From NCBI GenBank assembly GCA_964030785.1, contig OZ034979.1, positions 36,940,484 to 37,004,483 of the forward strand: a DNA stretch of 64,000 bases, in the 5' to 3' direction. Positions 10,961 to 22,934 of this stretch are shown here, piece after piece. Origin of the DNA: Siderastrea siderea (lineage: Eukaryota > Cnidaria > Anthozoa > Scleractinia > Rhizangiidae). The notes beneath the pieces were generated by a model that was given only the letters and a program-made list of their open reading frames with translations, was not told the origin of the DNA and ran no database searches. The position numbers and the translations under genes were made by a program. Each line of letters begins with the position of its first letter. Within the stretch, counting starts at the first letter, position 1.

Positions 10961-11467
10961 CAATTTTGGGGTACCATGATACCTTAAAGAGGACACAATA
11001 AGCAGAAGTAAACAAGATTTATTTCGTGAAGTAACGATTTATTTCGTGCTATTACATATATTTTCTCCCTTTTCTATTTTTAAATGAACTCCACATACAA
11101 CGCGTCTGGGCTGCCCGTGGTTAAAAGGAGACAGATTTACGTGGATAGGTTTGGTCGAAGCAAGATGTTTTTTGTCAGCCCCGATAAGGAAATTGTACTT
11201 AATGCTCTTTTTATTGCAACACATAGACAGCTATGTGTAGATTTAGATCATTTTACCTTTTAGTTAAATTCTTTTTATATCATTTTCGTCATTTTTAGAG
11301 TAATTTTTACCTAGTTTTTATATTATAGCGTATTTTTAACTAAATTTTGTAATTTTAGATTCTTAGATTTTTACCTTTATTTTTGTTCTTAATTGTATTA
11401 TATATTAGAGGGCCACTGGTTTTTCAGTTTTTTACTGTTACGTGTTTACCCTCTTTAAATAAAGTTG

Positions 11468-11520
<53 letters not shown>
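11468..11520. repeat. (ATT)n microsatellite
   Basis: Uninterrupted ATT repeats of about 53 bp. Absent from the aligned place in U4. The poly-Tyr frame across it is an artefact. Confidence 0.95.
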
Positions 11521-11521
<1 letters not shown>

Positions 11522-11630
11522 GCTTGTCAACCGCAATAAGACGAGAAAACCTTCCTTATACTTTTATCCACAACATTCTCAGTTTTATTTTGTCAACGAT
11601 AATTACGTGAAACAGGGTACACAAATATAG

Positions 11631-11720
11631 ATAATAAATAAATAAATAAATAAATAAATAGGTAAATAGATAAATAAATAAATGTCAAGATTCTTTCTTT
11701 CTTTATTTATTTATTTATTC
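11631..11720. repeat. AAAT and TTTA microsatellites in inverted order
   Basis: A (AAAT)n stretch is followed within about 30 bp by a (TTTA)-rich stretch. The same arrangement, longer, is found in U4 at 42275-42365. The two tracts can pair. Confidence 0.85.
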
Positions 11721-12106
11721 CTTATCAGCGATAATTCTTTGAAAAATTGGTGGTCACGGTATAGCAGTTTTTTTCTTAGGAGAGTTTAACGTTTTGCAAT
11801 AATAACAGCGTTTCTGTGAAAAAAATTACCAGTTTCTACAACTCGTGGTCGTTTTCAGTTGCTTCGGAACTTTCGTGCTTTAGTGCCAGTGCATGAACCT
11901 GTTTCAAACCTCAACTTATCTATCACATCAGGGCTATAATTAACCATGACCTTGCTGTTTTTTCGAAACTTATTAGTTTACAGACCATGTCCCGCTCACA
12001 ACTACTGAAACATAGCTAAATCTCACATATCTGATTGGTTCAGTTTTATATGTCACATATGCTAAACTCGCATATCACTGAATGATAGCAAAAATCTAGA
12101 ATCGCA

Positions 12107-12532
12107 CTCTCCCGGGGGAAGGAGGGAACACTTGACTCATGTTTGGATATAGGGGTGCCACTGATCGCTTGAAACTGACCCTCTTTAGGACAAAAAAACC
12201 CTAAAATACCTACCCTGAGTAGGACAACTCCCTCATTTTAGGTCCCTGTTTACTAATAGGAGAAATGATAAAATACACACTCCCGTGATTCCCCCCATTT
12301 AAAGTGTTTTCAAAGACGAGCAAACGTCCCCGATCCAGGATTGCCATATTTTAAGCCACTGATTTAACGACGACAATCGTTGTCCTAAACCCTGTTTAGG
12401 ACAAGTTCAGATCCGTCTAGATAAAATTATACACCCTGTTGTTGGACAGAGACGTTCCTAAACCATACCCTGTCCAGCGGCACGTCCTCGTAAACGCCAT
12501 ATAAGGGAATACCTCCCCCCCCGTCCCGGGGG
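12107..12532. mobile_element. CCCGGGGG-ended MITE, U1 copy
   Basis: Starts TCTCCCGGGGG and ends CCCGTCCCGGGGGCG, so the ends are inverted. Interior blocks such as TTTAGGACAAAA recur. The U4 copy lies at 42774-43193. U3 lacks it: there AAAATCTGAAGTCG joins directly to AACAATTGACAAT (near 35750-35772), which gives an empty site and suggests a CAC 3-bp duplication. Confidence 0.7.
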
Positions 12533-13277
12533 CGCACAATTGACAATGTCTTGGCCACAAACACTAATCGGCTTTCAAGCTACACGCACGTAGGTGAAAA
12601 TCAGATGAACGTTTTTTGATAGCGAAAAAGAACCATACACCAACGACAAAATTAAAGTTGCGTATGGCAACATGTGATTTGTTTTTCTTTGCGGGCTTCA
12701 AGCTGTATTTCAATGCCGTCTTGCAGGCTCTCTTCTCGCTTGACTCGCGCTTGTCGACTCGCTGGTGAGAGAAGCAAGTCGGGGAGGATACAACTGGGCG
12801 TTGCCACAGCCTGTCGTTTTCAGTACAATCTCCATTTTGCATTGCTTGGTTACATAAGTGTTCAGAACAGAAATGAGTTGGATCCAACAAAATAAAATGC
12901 AGCAGCAACTAAGACCGATTAAGAAGGATTTTAAAATACGTCAAATACTGTGGTATTTGCACCCAAAAATTTCTTTTCTGGTGCGGGAAATTCCTAATTG
13001 ACTCCATGAGAACTCGACAATGGCTACATAAGTGAGTTTGTTTTTGCCTACAAATACCCGATACTTATAACTAATAACAGACGAATGCCGAGGCTATATA
13101 AATTTAGTTTTCCTCTTTGTTTCCTAGCTGTTCTAATTTATTTTGCTGATGCCCTTACTTATATATTTTTATGTTTGTTTTTGCCACTGCACAAACTGTC
13201 GATGTAACTTTGTTTGCCTGCAGCTGAAGTTGTCACATACTGAATAATAGGAATGTAAACTTTTCAAGTAATAAAAT

Positions 13278-13391
13278 TTATTTATCAAGCTTCCCTTTTC
13301 TTCTACCGTCTTGTTTACTTGAATAAAGGGACACAATTGTCGACAAGAAGAGAACAAAAGTCAAGATTACTTCAAGTGCGCTTTCACTCAT
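13278..13391 (-). CDS. Conserved small ORF, MSESALEV type (U1)
   Basis: The 37-residue frame begins MSESALEVIL, then FVLFLSTIVS, and ends in a basic RRKGKL stretch. The first 27 residues look like a signal peptide or a membrane anchor. U4 (43859-44056) and U3 (36833-36988) keep the same start and hydrophobic segment with mainly conservative changes. It lies about 500 bp downstream of the signal-peptide exon on the same strand, so it could be a later exon (an upstream in-frame ATG at 13418 extends it) or a separate small gene. No family recognised. Confidence 0.4.
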   Translation of the reverse strand: MSESALEVILTFVLFLSTIVSLYSSKQDGRRKGKLDK

Positions 13392-13901
13392 TTGTTGTGT
13401 CTTTCGGGTCCAAGACATTTTAGCTCACGAAGCAGTGTTCTCTTTCTACGCGAATTAACTTTACGGCTTTAACCCCCGAGTTTTAATTGCTTTCACACGG
13501 AGAAAAATTCCAATGCTTGTTAGTCATATATAGTTAATATGCATTCTGTTGTAAAGATCTCTCAAAAGATTCAAGTTTCACCACTTCAAAAATTATCACA
13601 CAACACCCTCTAAGTCTAAAAAGTCATGTCTACGTACGTACATCCACACCGAAACATATATCACTCGCAGCTGAATGAAAAACTCACAAAACACAACCAA
13701 TAAAACATAAGAGAAAACAACATTTTTGACTGAATTAAGAGCAAATCTTACAACTCGAAAAACAAAAAACGGGAACTAGCATGCTTTGCTGGCATTGCTT
13801 TAGGGGTGTTCACTTGAAATCGTTTAATTTAAGTGAGGATTTCCTTTATTACACGCGTTAAGTAGCTCACCGTGTAACAAGAGCAACGAAATTTTACTAA
13901 C

Positions 13902-14007
13902 CTTGCGGTTGTTGATTCAAGACGGTCGCTTCGGAAGCCACAAGCAGGAAATATGAGCAAATAGTGAACGAGGCAGGAAGTGGTAGCATAGCACTCGAGG
14001 CTTTCAT
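13902..14007 (-). CDS. First exon encoding a signal peptide (U1)
   Basis: ATG at 14007 opens MKASSAMLPLPASF, followed by a hydrophobic run ending YFLLVASEA, then TVLNQQPQ, and a splice donor CAAG|GTTAGT. All four complete U copies keep this frame, the 106-nt length (or its equivalent) and the donor. The N-terminus has a classical signal peptide layout: basic start, 15-20 hydrophobic residues, small residues before EA. The rest of the protein is not resolved. Compared with U2-U4, the upstream DNA here has diverged, and the TATAAA-like box is missing. Confidence 0.55.
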
Positions 14008-14035
14008 TTTGAAACGTTGGTAAAAAGCAACGTTG

Positions 14036-14465
14036 TTTTAAAGCTATGATGGATGTTAAATTATTACTTTTGACAATATGTGAGTTATGTGAGGGTGTGA
14101 CCACAAATGGGTCTTAAAAGCCCCTAAAAAATAAATGGGCCAAATTTTTCTCAATTGATTTGGATTCTATTTACATTGGGGTAACTCCTGATAGAAGAAT
14201 CAATTTTAGCTAGTTTGGCAGTTAAAAAATATAAAGGGGCGAACTTTGGCTGATTTGGGTAGAGGTTTTCACTTCAAATCTGGCCAAAACTAGTGCCAGA
14301 CCCCAGACTGTCAGATCCCTCTATGCCAAATCCCTACATATGAACTGAAAGAGTATTTATAGCAGAAGCACACCATACCATTTATGAGTCCAAAGGATTT
14401 TTAGTTTTGTTTTTATTGACCTCTAAACCTACACCTTAAAAAAACTGGAACACTTTCTCAGACAA
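14036..14465. other. Gene-free junction between U1 and V1
   Basis: No gene seen. It is unrelated to the matching U4-V2 junction at 44690-45725. Confidence 0.4.
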
Positions 14466-15070
14466 TGACACTTAATTAAAGTTTTTATCTACAGACTCAA
14501 AAGATAGAACCACCTTGTGCAGCATAATAAACAGTACCACCGGAAAGTACAGCTAGGTAGCTTTCATTTGAATGGTCACACTTTAGGATTTCATCCACAG
14601 ACTCAAAAGTTAGAACCACCTTGTCAAGTATAATAAACAACACCCCAATGCTCAGTAGCCATCATTTCATGGTCGTACTGTAGGCTTTTATCGACAGATT
14701 CAAAAAGTAGAACCGTCTTGTCTGGCATAGTAAACAGCACCACAGGAAAGTACTGCTCAGCAGCTTTCATTTGAAAGGTAGGACTTCAGGATTTCAACCA
14801 CACTGATTTTCATACGTCAGGACCATATTGTACAGCATAATAAACAGCACCATAGGAAAGTACCACTCAGTAGCTTTTATTTCAATGGTTACTTGAATAG
14901 TAGGAGGATTTCAGTGATCCACAGAGTCACTGAAATGTGAGAACCACAGTTCCATTTTTTTCATTTGAACGCGGTGAACTGATTGCATTTTAAAATTTCA
15001 GACCTTGTACAGCATAATAAACGGTTCCACAGTTAAATGCTATTCAGCTTTCATACACGTTGTTTCATTC
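14466..15070. repeat. Roughly 105-bp tandem repeat, V1 array
   Basis: About five units with period near 97-111 bp built on CAGCATAATAAACAGCACC, AAAGTACTGCTCAGTAGC and TTTCATCCACAGACTCAAAA. The intact pre-insertion site of the V2 helicase element is here (CCATATTG at 14823-14830). Confidence 0.85.
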
Positions 15071-16800
15071 CTCAGATCCTGAAACACACGTCGGGTATCG
15101 ATATATGAGCCTATACCAGTTGGCACTGATTTTAGGCATTCCCCTACAGAGTCGATGTTTTTTTTTTTTTACTTTTGTCAGGGGCACCGAACGAGAAAAT
15201 TTTAGCAAAATAATTAAAGTATCATTTTCTACTTTCTTATATTGTTTCAGGTCTTTTTGAAGGCATATTTGTGTAAGCTAACACAGATTGATCTGTTCGG
15301 AGTTGTAAGCTAAAAATTTAGGCCGCAGAAAATTTTAAGAACAGAACCTATTCGCCGACTTTCTGAGCTGTTGACAGCTCTCCGAAAATGCTAGCTGGCC
15401 TTATTTTACATTCTAAACGACATATTTTTCCCTCCGAAAACAATAGGAATTAATCAGTCCCCTTGTTACGAAGGTCTGGTGATGGTTTGCAAAGAAATCT
15501 CTGGTTTACACTGCAATTAAATCCGAACATCTCAGGCGATTTAGGCCTTCCGAGCGGATATTCCACGAAACAAGCCGTTGGGTGGCGGCCCTTGTTTTGT
15601 ATCAGACTTGTTACTGTATTCACAAATTAGCAGCATGGTTTACGTTCTGAGGTGCTATCTACATTTCCTAAATAACGTGGTATGCTTGAAGAAGAACACA
15701 CTTGATGGAAGAAAGAGGAAACTTCAACAAAGCACCTTCGTTTGGCTTATATATGTCTCTGTACATCATGTTCATCACATGAGTTTCTCCTTGTAACTTT
15801 ACATCCGTGTAACCTTTGCACCATCCCACTGAATTAAGAAAATACAACTCTACTTTTGTGGCTTCAAGTCCTCGAGTTTAATTCCCGTAAAAATCTAGCT
15901 CTGAAGAGGCTATTTTAATAAAGGTTATCAGCTCATTACATATAAAGGTTAATGCAAGATATTTTAAGGGCGACATTCCTCTATCAAATTTTATCAAAGC
16001 TTGCTCGGACCTGCAATTTGGATCTTTAGACTGCAGATATGTGTTTAGATAGTAAACATTACATGATTACAGCTGTAAACTCATTTTCTAGGCGAATATA
16101 CACGAGACTGTTTACTGCGGTATACGGTAGCAATAGGTTAAAAAAACCCTGAAAAACCTGTTCAAAACAGCATTTTAAAAGTCCGCACATGCCCGCAGTG
16201 CGGGCGGTTTATTATGTTTTCACGCACTAGGCACCAGTTTAATTATTTCCTGCACTAGAGCAGGTCACATGGTTACACTTTTTCCCGCACTTAGCATGGG
16301 ACCACGCGTTGTATCATTCTAGTTTTGCTTCAAGTTCTGATTGGCTTCAACGCCTTATTTGTGTTTGTCGTCATTGAGCAAGTGCAGATTATTCTGGTTT
16401 GATTTTATCACAGTTATTGGGAAATCACTCCATTTTAAATCAATGTGACTTTTTCTGTTAGCTCTCTGTTTGTGAACCGTTTCAGCCAATAAACTTCGTG
16501 TACTCGCCACTAGACATTGTTAGTCATTTTCGCTCCGTCTGTAACTCCAAAAAGACGCCACAAAACAACACCAACGGACGAAAAAGCATAAAAGGAGACC
16601 ATACAACTCATGGATACACAGGTAAAGGGTACTAGAACTGTACACTATTTACACATGGCGTTCCGAGCCAACAATCAACGTGATAATAAGTCATCCAGAC
16701 AAAATAAGGACGACTTCTTTGCAAACCGAGGAGATCCCCAAACAAGTGCAGAAAAGTTTATATGCTGTTAATGTCTGGAACACGGTTTAAAATGTTCCGC
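15071..16800. other. V1 DNA without a convincing gene
   Basis: Nearly the same DNA as 51070-52860. Frames at 15060-15260 and 15578-15796 are conserved only to the degree that the surrounding DNA is. No domain or splice pattern stands out. Confidence 0.4.
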
Positions 16801-16802
16801 AG

Positions 16803-16988
16803 ACGATTGAGCTACCATAAAGGCTATGGTTTCTAATAGAAGCAAAGATTATCGCACGTATGGTATTCATAACGCAAAGTTCAAGTTCAAACGGATTGAA
16901 TTGGTTGCCATAGTTGGAAAAGGCAACGCGAGAGAAACCACATTACTACATTCCCTGAGCGGACGAATGGTGTGTGGATGCAGGCAGG
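16803..16988 (+). pseudogene. V1 copy of the exon-like frame at 52864-53048, with an early stop
   Basis: Nearly the same frame as in V2 and the same CAG|GTAAGG donor, but TGA at 16808-16810 replaces the TGC seen in V2. Either the V1 copy is dead or the exon is not real. Confidence 0.3.
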
Positions 16989-17771
16989 TAAGGGTGTAGT
17001 GAAATGCAATAAGTTGCCATGGCGACCTCGTCTGCAAAGCACATAGCCAAGTAGCCCGCGAATACAACCCCCTCTCATCGCTCCCGGCCGCTAGGGGCAC
17101 TGTATTCGCAGGCTAATAGCCGAGGGAACATGATTTTTGTTAGGCCAAATTTGTTTTATGGGATTACGCCAGTAAGTTAAGTCTGTGTGTGAGTTTCGTT
17201 GCACCGTGGATGTTTGCCTGTTTGAATGGCATCTGAGAGATACTCGGGACTAGCAGGACTCATGTGACTAGCTTAGAGAAAAGGTTCAAGGGAACTCCGA
17301 AAACTTAATTCCTATATATATAAATTTGCACGAATTACGTGCCTACATGGCCTTTGGTGAAACGTTTCCAACATTTAATTCATGCGTTGCTCATTCCATC
17401 GTTTCTGATTTCCAAGGAACACTTATTTGTTAATGGTGCGAGTAAAGAGAAAATTCAAGAGAGATACCCCAGTAAAATTGCCTACCTCTCTTAGTTCACG
17501 CTCCCTCATTATGGAGAACTCACCTTGAGACTGAGATCGCGCACTTCCTGCCTTAATGAGAATACCAAAGAATGCAAGCCACACGTTTGAACGATTAGAG
17601 CAAGTAACTTGTGAGATATTTATGAAAAATAAGGGGGGAGGAGAGATGGAGGGAATTCCCGAGGAAAAGGGGAGAGGGAAAGAGAATTCGGGGAAGTTAT
17701 ACTTACGAAAGTGGGTGGAGTGGGGGTTTGTCCAATACACACCATCTGGTACGATCGGAAAAAGTTAAATT

Positions 17772-18735
17772 TCGATCCGTACAGATCGACAAGTAGGTTC
17801 GACCCGAGAAAAAGTGTTGTCGATCCGGAAAATGAATCTCATTAGTGGGACTTAGAAATATTAAAGATCATCTTTTGTGGTTAGGTGGTGTTTAGAGGTT
17901 GTCGATCCGTACGAATCGTACGAATGGACAACATCACTCACGACCCGAGAAAAAGTGTTGTCGATCCGAGAAATGAATCTCATTAGTGGAACTTAGAAAT
18001 ATACAAGATCATGTCTTGTGGTTAGATCTGTGGTGCTTAGAGGTTGTCGATCCGTACAAATCGTACGAATGGAGAGCACATTCAGGACCCAAGGAATAGA
18101 GTTGTCGATCCGAGAAATGAATCTCATCAGTGGGACTTAGAAATATCAAAGATCATCTGCTGTGGTTTAGGTGCATGGTGTCAAGGTTGTCGATCCGTTC
18201 GAACCTTACGAATGGAGAACATCATTTACGACCCGAGAAAAAGAGTTGTCGATCCGAGAAATGAATCTCATTAGTGGGACTTGAAATAACAAAGATCATC
18301 TCTTGTGGTTAGGTGGTGTTTAGAGGTTGTCGATCCGTACGAATCGTTTGAATGGAGAACATCACTCACGACCCGAGAAAAAGTGTGTCTATCCGAGAAA
18401 TGAATCTCATTAGTGGGACTTAGAAATATGAAAGATCATCTGCTGTGGTTTAGGTGCATGGTGTTAAGGTTGTCGATCCGTTCGAATCGTACGAATGGAG
18501 AACATCATTTACGACCCGAGAAAAAGTGTTGTCGATCCGAGAAATGAATATCATTAGTGGGGCTTAGAAATACTACTTTGCATATTTTGTGGCTGAGGTA
18601 TTGTGCACAGTTTGTCGATCCATTCGAATCGTTTGGATGGAAAATGGCATTCACGACCCGAGAAAAATACCTGTCGATCCGAAAAATGAATCTCATCAGT
18701 ACAGTGGGACTTACGAATATTAAAGATCACTGATC
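17772..18735. repeat. 143-bp satellite array, about 6.5 units
   Basis: GTCGATCCGT starts recur at 17901, 18046, 18189, 18329, 18472 and 18614, spacings 140-145 bp. Each unit has a palindromic CGTACGAATCGTACGAAT-type core, GACCCGAGAAAAAGTGT and AATGAATCTCATTAGTGGG. A second GTCGATCCG sits inside each unit, which hints at an older half-length unit. Present only in V1. Frames across it are not genes. Confidence 0.92.
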
Positions 18736-18788
18736 TTGTGGGCCAAGGTCTCGACTACTGCGCATTTCTTGTGGCTGTAGTTGTGGCA

Positions 18789-18979
18789 ACCATTATTGAG
18801 GTTTTTAATGAGGTGTGATAATTTTGTGAAAAGGACACACATGAATTTTTAAATGAAGCCGAAAGGAACATTTGTTTCTAAGACCATTATTAAGGTTTGT
18901 AACAGTGAGGTGTGACAATTTTCTGAAACGCATACATAAAACTATTTTTAATTGAAGCCGGAAAGAACATTTGTTTGTT
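18789..18979. repeat. Two-copy 94-bp tandem duplication
   Basis: ACCATTATT at 18789 and 18883 starts two copies sharing GAGGTGTGA and GAAGCCG blocks and ending AACATTTGTTT. Confidence 0.75.
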
Positions 18980-19596
18980 TCCTTGTTGACATTTAAGAAT
19001 AAGTGCTTAGAAACTCGATGTTTTGGTTGATTTCCTTCGAAGCGCGACGGTTTTCCTTACATGATTGCGATGTGCAAGAATTTCTTTTTCTACGAACACT
19101 TGCAAGACAAGTGTAAAAAACTTGTGAATTTCGCGGTTCGGTAAAACAAAAGCAGAATAAGTATTGTTTTCCTGGTTCGTCGCACACGTTATGTGATTTC
19201 AACCGCTTCTTATAGAAGCAAGAATATTCCGAACGTATGTGCGGTTTTCCAACCGTAATATATTTTTAATGGTCGTTTCTGTGCGCTCAATTGGTTGACA
19301 CCGCATACCTCACACATGGACACATGGAGTAATAAATTCATGAAATCAGAAAAAAGTTAAACTGTTTATTTGCAATTAGTGAACGAGGCAATGTCATGCT
19401 TTGGTTGTTTCGGCACTCCTTCGCGCCAAAAGTCGTCCGCTACTTAAGTACATGTTTGTTTGTCGTAAACACTGGATGTAGCGAATTTGCACCTCGCCAA
19501 AAGCTGATGTTTTGGAGCCACACGCTTAAAGAACGAGGCATAGTCATATTTGCATGGTTTCAGTGTTTTGTTTGTTTCGAGCGCCCCTCATGTTTT
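18980..19596. other. V1-only DNA without a gene
   Basis: Not present in V2. No supportable frame. Shared DNA resumes at 19597 (GCTTACTGCGGTTCGTC), matching 56641. Confidence 0.4.
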
Positions 19597-20376
19597 GCTT
19601 ACTGCGGTTCGTCTATCCCCAGTCTTCTTTTCTCAACTCCGTTCTTCTGAACCGAATCAATAGGAGCCTGGAGGTGAGTTTCGAAAACTGCCTTTCTCAA
19701 AACGCCGAAGAACACAGCTTAAAACACAAGAAAACAACGTTATCAGTATTTTCTAGTATTCTATCATTGGTTAAAATTGCTGAAGCATCGTCCTCATAAA
19801 GACTCTATTGACAACCCGGACAAAGGCATTTATTACTACAGTCCGTTATAACACTCAAAGAGATTATAGTACACCGAACGTCACAAAAGAAACCATTCTT
19901 CTGTCAGGCGCCTGCTTTGTTCTGTGATAGAACACCTGATAGACAACTAAAAAATTCCTTCACTCAAGTCTAAGGTACCTGACCCTTGGCAGTGCTAGCT
20001 TCTGCTTCCTATTTCATCACGATTTACAATAACCGATTGTTGAACTATGTCAGTTTTTCTTTTGTAGCCAAAGGTCAACCTTACATAAACGAAAGCCTAA
20101 ACCATAAAGAACCATTTAATTGATAATCGCTATTTTCACTGAAATTTTCTTGTTATGTCACCCAGATCCGTCAACTGGATTCTTCAGAAAACGTTGGTTA
20201 CGCTCATGAACACGTGATTTACTCATTTATAAGCACAACCGCTGCCTGTGTTTTACCAGTGCTCGAGTGCTCAGCTCTGACGTATTTCATGGTAATGACT
20301 TCACATAACTGGTGACGATTTTTCGTGGTGACTGTGATTTCTCTTGTGTTGAATCAGTCCTGGATTGCAGTGTATA

Positions 20377-20952
20377 CAACTATTTCAATTAAGGTTGTCG
20401 GATCCGACTCAAACTTACGCGACAAGACCGAAGGGTAGTGTGGGTAGTTGCAAATTAGACTTAGTTAAACGGTTATCAGAAGTTGGTCGGGAACTTTGAA
20501 TTTCTTAGTACAAGTAATAAATTGGCACCATCCGATTATTGTCAGCGGCAATCCTGATTTGGCTTTCCATTTCCAGTTGTTAGTTCTTGCCTTGAAGTGC
20601 AAAAATTCATGTTCCATATTTTTCATGATGCTGTTTTTCCTACTTGTAATTTACATACCATGCACGTGCTCCACGTGTACCCACATATTTAAAATTTGCA
20701 TCCCGTTTTAACCCGTAAACAAAAAGATGAGTGGGATTCAAAATTGTTTTGAACGAAAACTGTACCTGAAAATAATTCTTTTAGGTTATTTGTTTAATTT
20801 TTATGCTTTAAAAACTCTTCCATGTACTTTGCTATTGTACGGCAAGCAAGGTACTACTGATTTTGGTGAATTTAGGCATAAAAATCCCATATTACCCTGC
20901 GGTCTTGTCGCGTGGGCTTAGACTTTCATCTGACAAGGTTATTTGATATAGC
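20377..20952. mobile_element. 576-bp TIR element inserted in V1, same family as 3022-3297
   Basis: V2 is empty here: TGTATA occurs once at 57427-57434 (GCAGTGTATAATGATC). In V1, TGTATA flanks both sides (20371-20376, 20953-20958). The inverted ends of about 57 bp run from CTATTTCAATTAAGGTTGTC to ACGCGACAAGACCG. The duplication length could be anything up to 6 bp because the ends are ambiguous. It interrupts an exon-like frame that is open in V2. Confidence 0.8.
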
Positions 20953-21031
20953 TGTATAATGATCATTTACGCTAATCCCGTTAACGCGTGTCATTGTTCT
21001 CTCATGGTGGCAATATAAGCTGGATTTACCA

Positions 21032-21489
21032 CAGGACACCCAAGCATAACATTTGAATATTATTAAAAATGGCGTTTCAAAATATAGGACTTTGTATGGG
21101 ATTTCGAAGCGAACATTTTGAGCAATACATAACAGCAAACTAACTGAATAAAGTTCATGAAACATTACATGGTGTTGTTTGCTATCCTTACAACGCATTT
21201 TGAGCAATTTTAGGTCCATTTACCTTACTGTGTATTAGTACATGTATAATACATTGACACTTGTCAATGTATTATACACGTACTAACACAGTTAAGTAAA
21301 TGGACCTAAAATTGCCCAAAATGCTTTGTAAGGATAGCAAACAACACCATGTAATGATTTCATGAACTTAATCCAGTTAGTTCGTTTTTATGTATTGCTC
21401 AAAATGTTCGCTTCGAAATCCCATACAAAGACTTATATTTTGAAACGCCATTTTTAATGATATTCAAATATTATGCTTGGGCCTCCTAT
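21032..21489. mobile_element. 458-bp palindromic element with 10-bp target-site duplication
   Basis: GGATTTACCA is repeated exactly at 21022-21031 and 21490-21499; V2 has it once near 57508. The element is almost wholly an inverted repeat: the left arm (CCCAAGCATAACATTTGAAT onward) and right arm meet at a centre near 21256. A 9-10 bp duplication suggests a MULE-type mobiliser, but no transposase is present. Confidence 0.88.
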
Positions 21490-21684
21490 GGATTTACCAG
21501 TGGATTAATTGCCTATACGGTGGATACTAATAAGTCTGAGCCTCTTTATCAAGGCGAGGCCTGGTGGGCATACTTTCATATGAAAATTAGTTTTATTTAC
21601 ATGGGAAGAAAAACTGATTTTCATTTAAACGGCTTTGCACCAGGCTTTGCTTTAAAAAAGAGGCTCAAGAGAATTCGGTATTAG
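21457..21684 (+). pseudogene. V1 remnant of the exon-like frame at 57384-57691
   Basis: The C-terminal end (SEPLYQGEAWWAYFHMK onward) matches V2, but the upstream half is replaced by the arm of the 458-bp element, and a second element splits the DNA further upstream. The present frame is a fusion of element and remnant. Confidence 0.45.
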
Positions 21685-22229
21685 ATTATTCTACACTTCC
21701 CTACTGGAGCGGTTTTTAATTGAGTGTCGTAAAACCAAACCCAAACTGATTACTCTGACCAATCAGAAAGGACACAAGTGACACAATGAGCCAATCAGAA
21801 CTCGCAGCAGAAACATGTAACTGGCGTCAAGCGCGGGAAAACGCGTGCGACCAAGTCGCGATTGGTTTTGGTTTTACTTCTGATTAGTTGAGAAAATGGC
21901 GCGAGTTGCTTTAACCAATCATACGGCATAGTTATGCAAGATTAAAGCAAAGGCAATTTACTCTCGAAGCTCAATTGAAAACTTCCCCTATTAAGGAAAA
22001 AGAAACCGAGTATTTCGTTTTTATTTTTCTTTAAAGTAAGGACCAGCCTAACAAATGAGGCTCGTGAATGCGGAGGATCTTTTTGTAAAAGGCAACTCAT
22101 TTTCCCTCGCTTTCAGTCGGTTTCTTGAATTTGCCTCCAGTTCTGATTGGTTCAAAACCAGATTTGCTGATTAGGACAATTCACGTGATATGTCCCTGTT
22201 CTGGTGAATTACATGACTAAGGCCCCGGC

Positions 22230-22450
22230 CAAAAGGGTCCAACATTTCCAATCAACACCGTTTGAAAACGCTTTTGGGAACCCTGTTAAATGCTGGCACC
22301 CTGTTAAATGATGTTCAATGGTTTTGAAGGACGTTGAATAATGAAGAATGGTGTTGAACAAAGTTTTATTCCTGTCAAGCATTCGTACAACAAAGCTGTA
22401 CCCCACAATGTTGAATGATAATGAATCCGTTTGCTAAGGGACCAAATGGC
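22230..22450. repeat. MITE-like repeat with GTTGAATGATG motifs, V1 copy
   Basis: Begins near GGCCCCGGCCAAAAGGGTCC and ends near AAACGGATTC on the opposite strand. The interior repeats GTTGAA and GTTAAATG motifs. V2 copy at 58240-58460. Ends are too diverged to name a family. Confidence 0.4.
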
Positions 22451-22934
22451 AAAAGAAAGCATTTTCTTTTTGAACATACTATTAATTTAGACTTGGAATA
22501 TATCGGCCAAATTCGTTTAATACTTTCACTTTTATTTCTTTGCAGGCTTTTATTTCTTTTATTTCTTTGCAGGTATAATTTGTTGTTCTATATCATCCCC
22601 CAGATGTACGGCTACTCGGCGATCACTAAGGTCTTGTTATAAAATGTTCGTCTGAAATGTGAATTCGAGTCCACTTTGAACTGCATGCCTTGGTAAAGAT
22701 GGCAAAGCTGTGTTAGTCAGATTTGATTTTGATTCAGTTAATCGCTATGAACATCTGATGATACCGCTAAGTGTAACTTTAATTGTTTCCCTAAGGAGTG
22801 CTCGCTTTTTGCCGTAGTGCCACCCTTGCAATCAATTTTGTTTCTTTGCACTTCGTTTGTATGCTTTGTAAGTATGCAATGCTTCTGTCTTGCGGTAAAA
22901 TGTGTTGTAAATTATAAGGGTAAAATATGTTGTG

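Larger units (their letters stand above)
8435..10983. mobile_element. 2549-bp TIR element with TTAA target-site duplication carrying a Crypton-derived exon
   Basis: TTAA lies on each side (8431-8434, 10984-10987). The left end reads GGTATCAGGGTACCCCAAA; the right end, inverted, reads GGTATCATGGTACCCCAAAA. TTAA duplication is the mark of the piggyBac and Kolobok classes, but no such transposase was recognised inside, so it is probably non-autonomous. Inside are a 132-bp palindrome and an exon similar to the N-terminal part of Crypton-derived recombinases. There is no sister-copy empty site to confirm the insertion. Confidence 0.65.
11120..14035. repeat. U1 module, main part
   Basis: Colinear with 42055-44690 in U4. 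It is open to comparison with U3 (35160-37780). Starts at the TTAAAAGGAGACAGATTTACG block and ends just past the signal-peptide exon. Downstream DNA (14036-14465) differs from the U4 downstream DNA. Confidence 0.8.

Noticed and set aside
11383..11610. Frame with a poly-Tyr run
   Set aside because: Translation of the (ATT)n microsatellite.
17772..18735. A CRISPR-like array
   Set aside because: The whole 143-bp unit repeats, without unique spacers, and the context is eukaryotic. It is a satellite.
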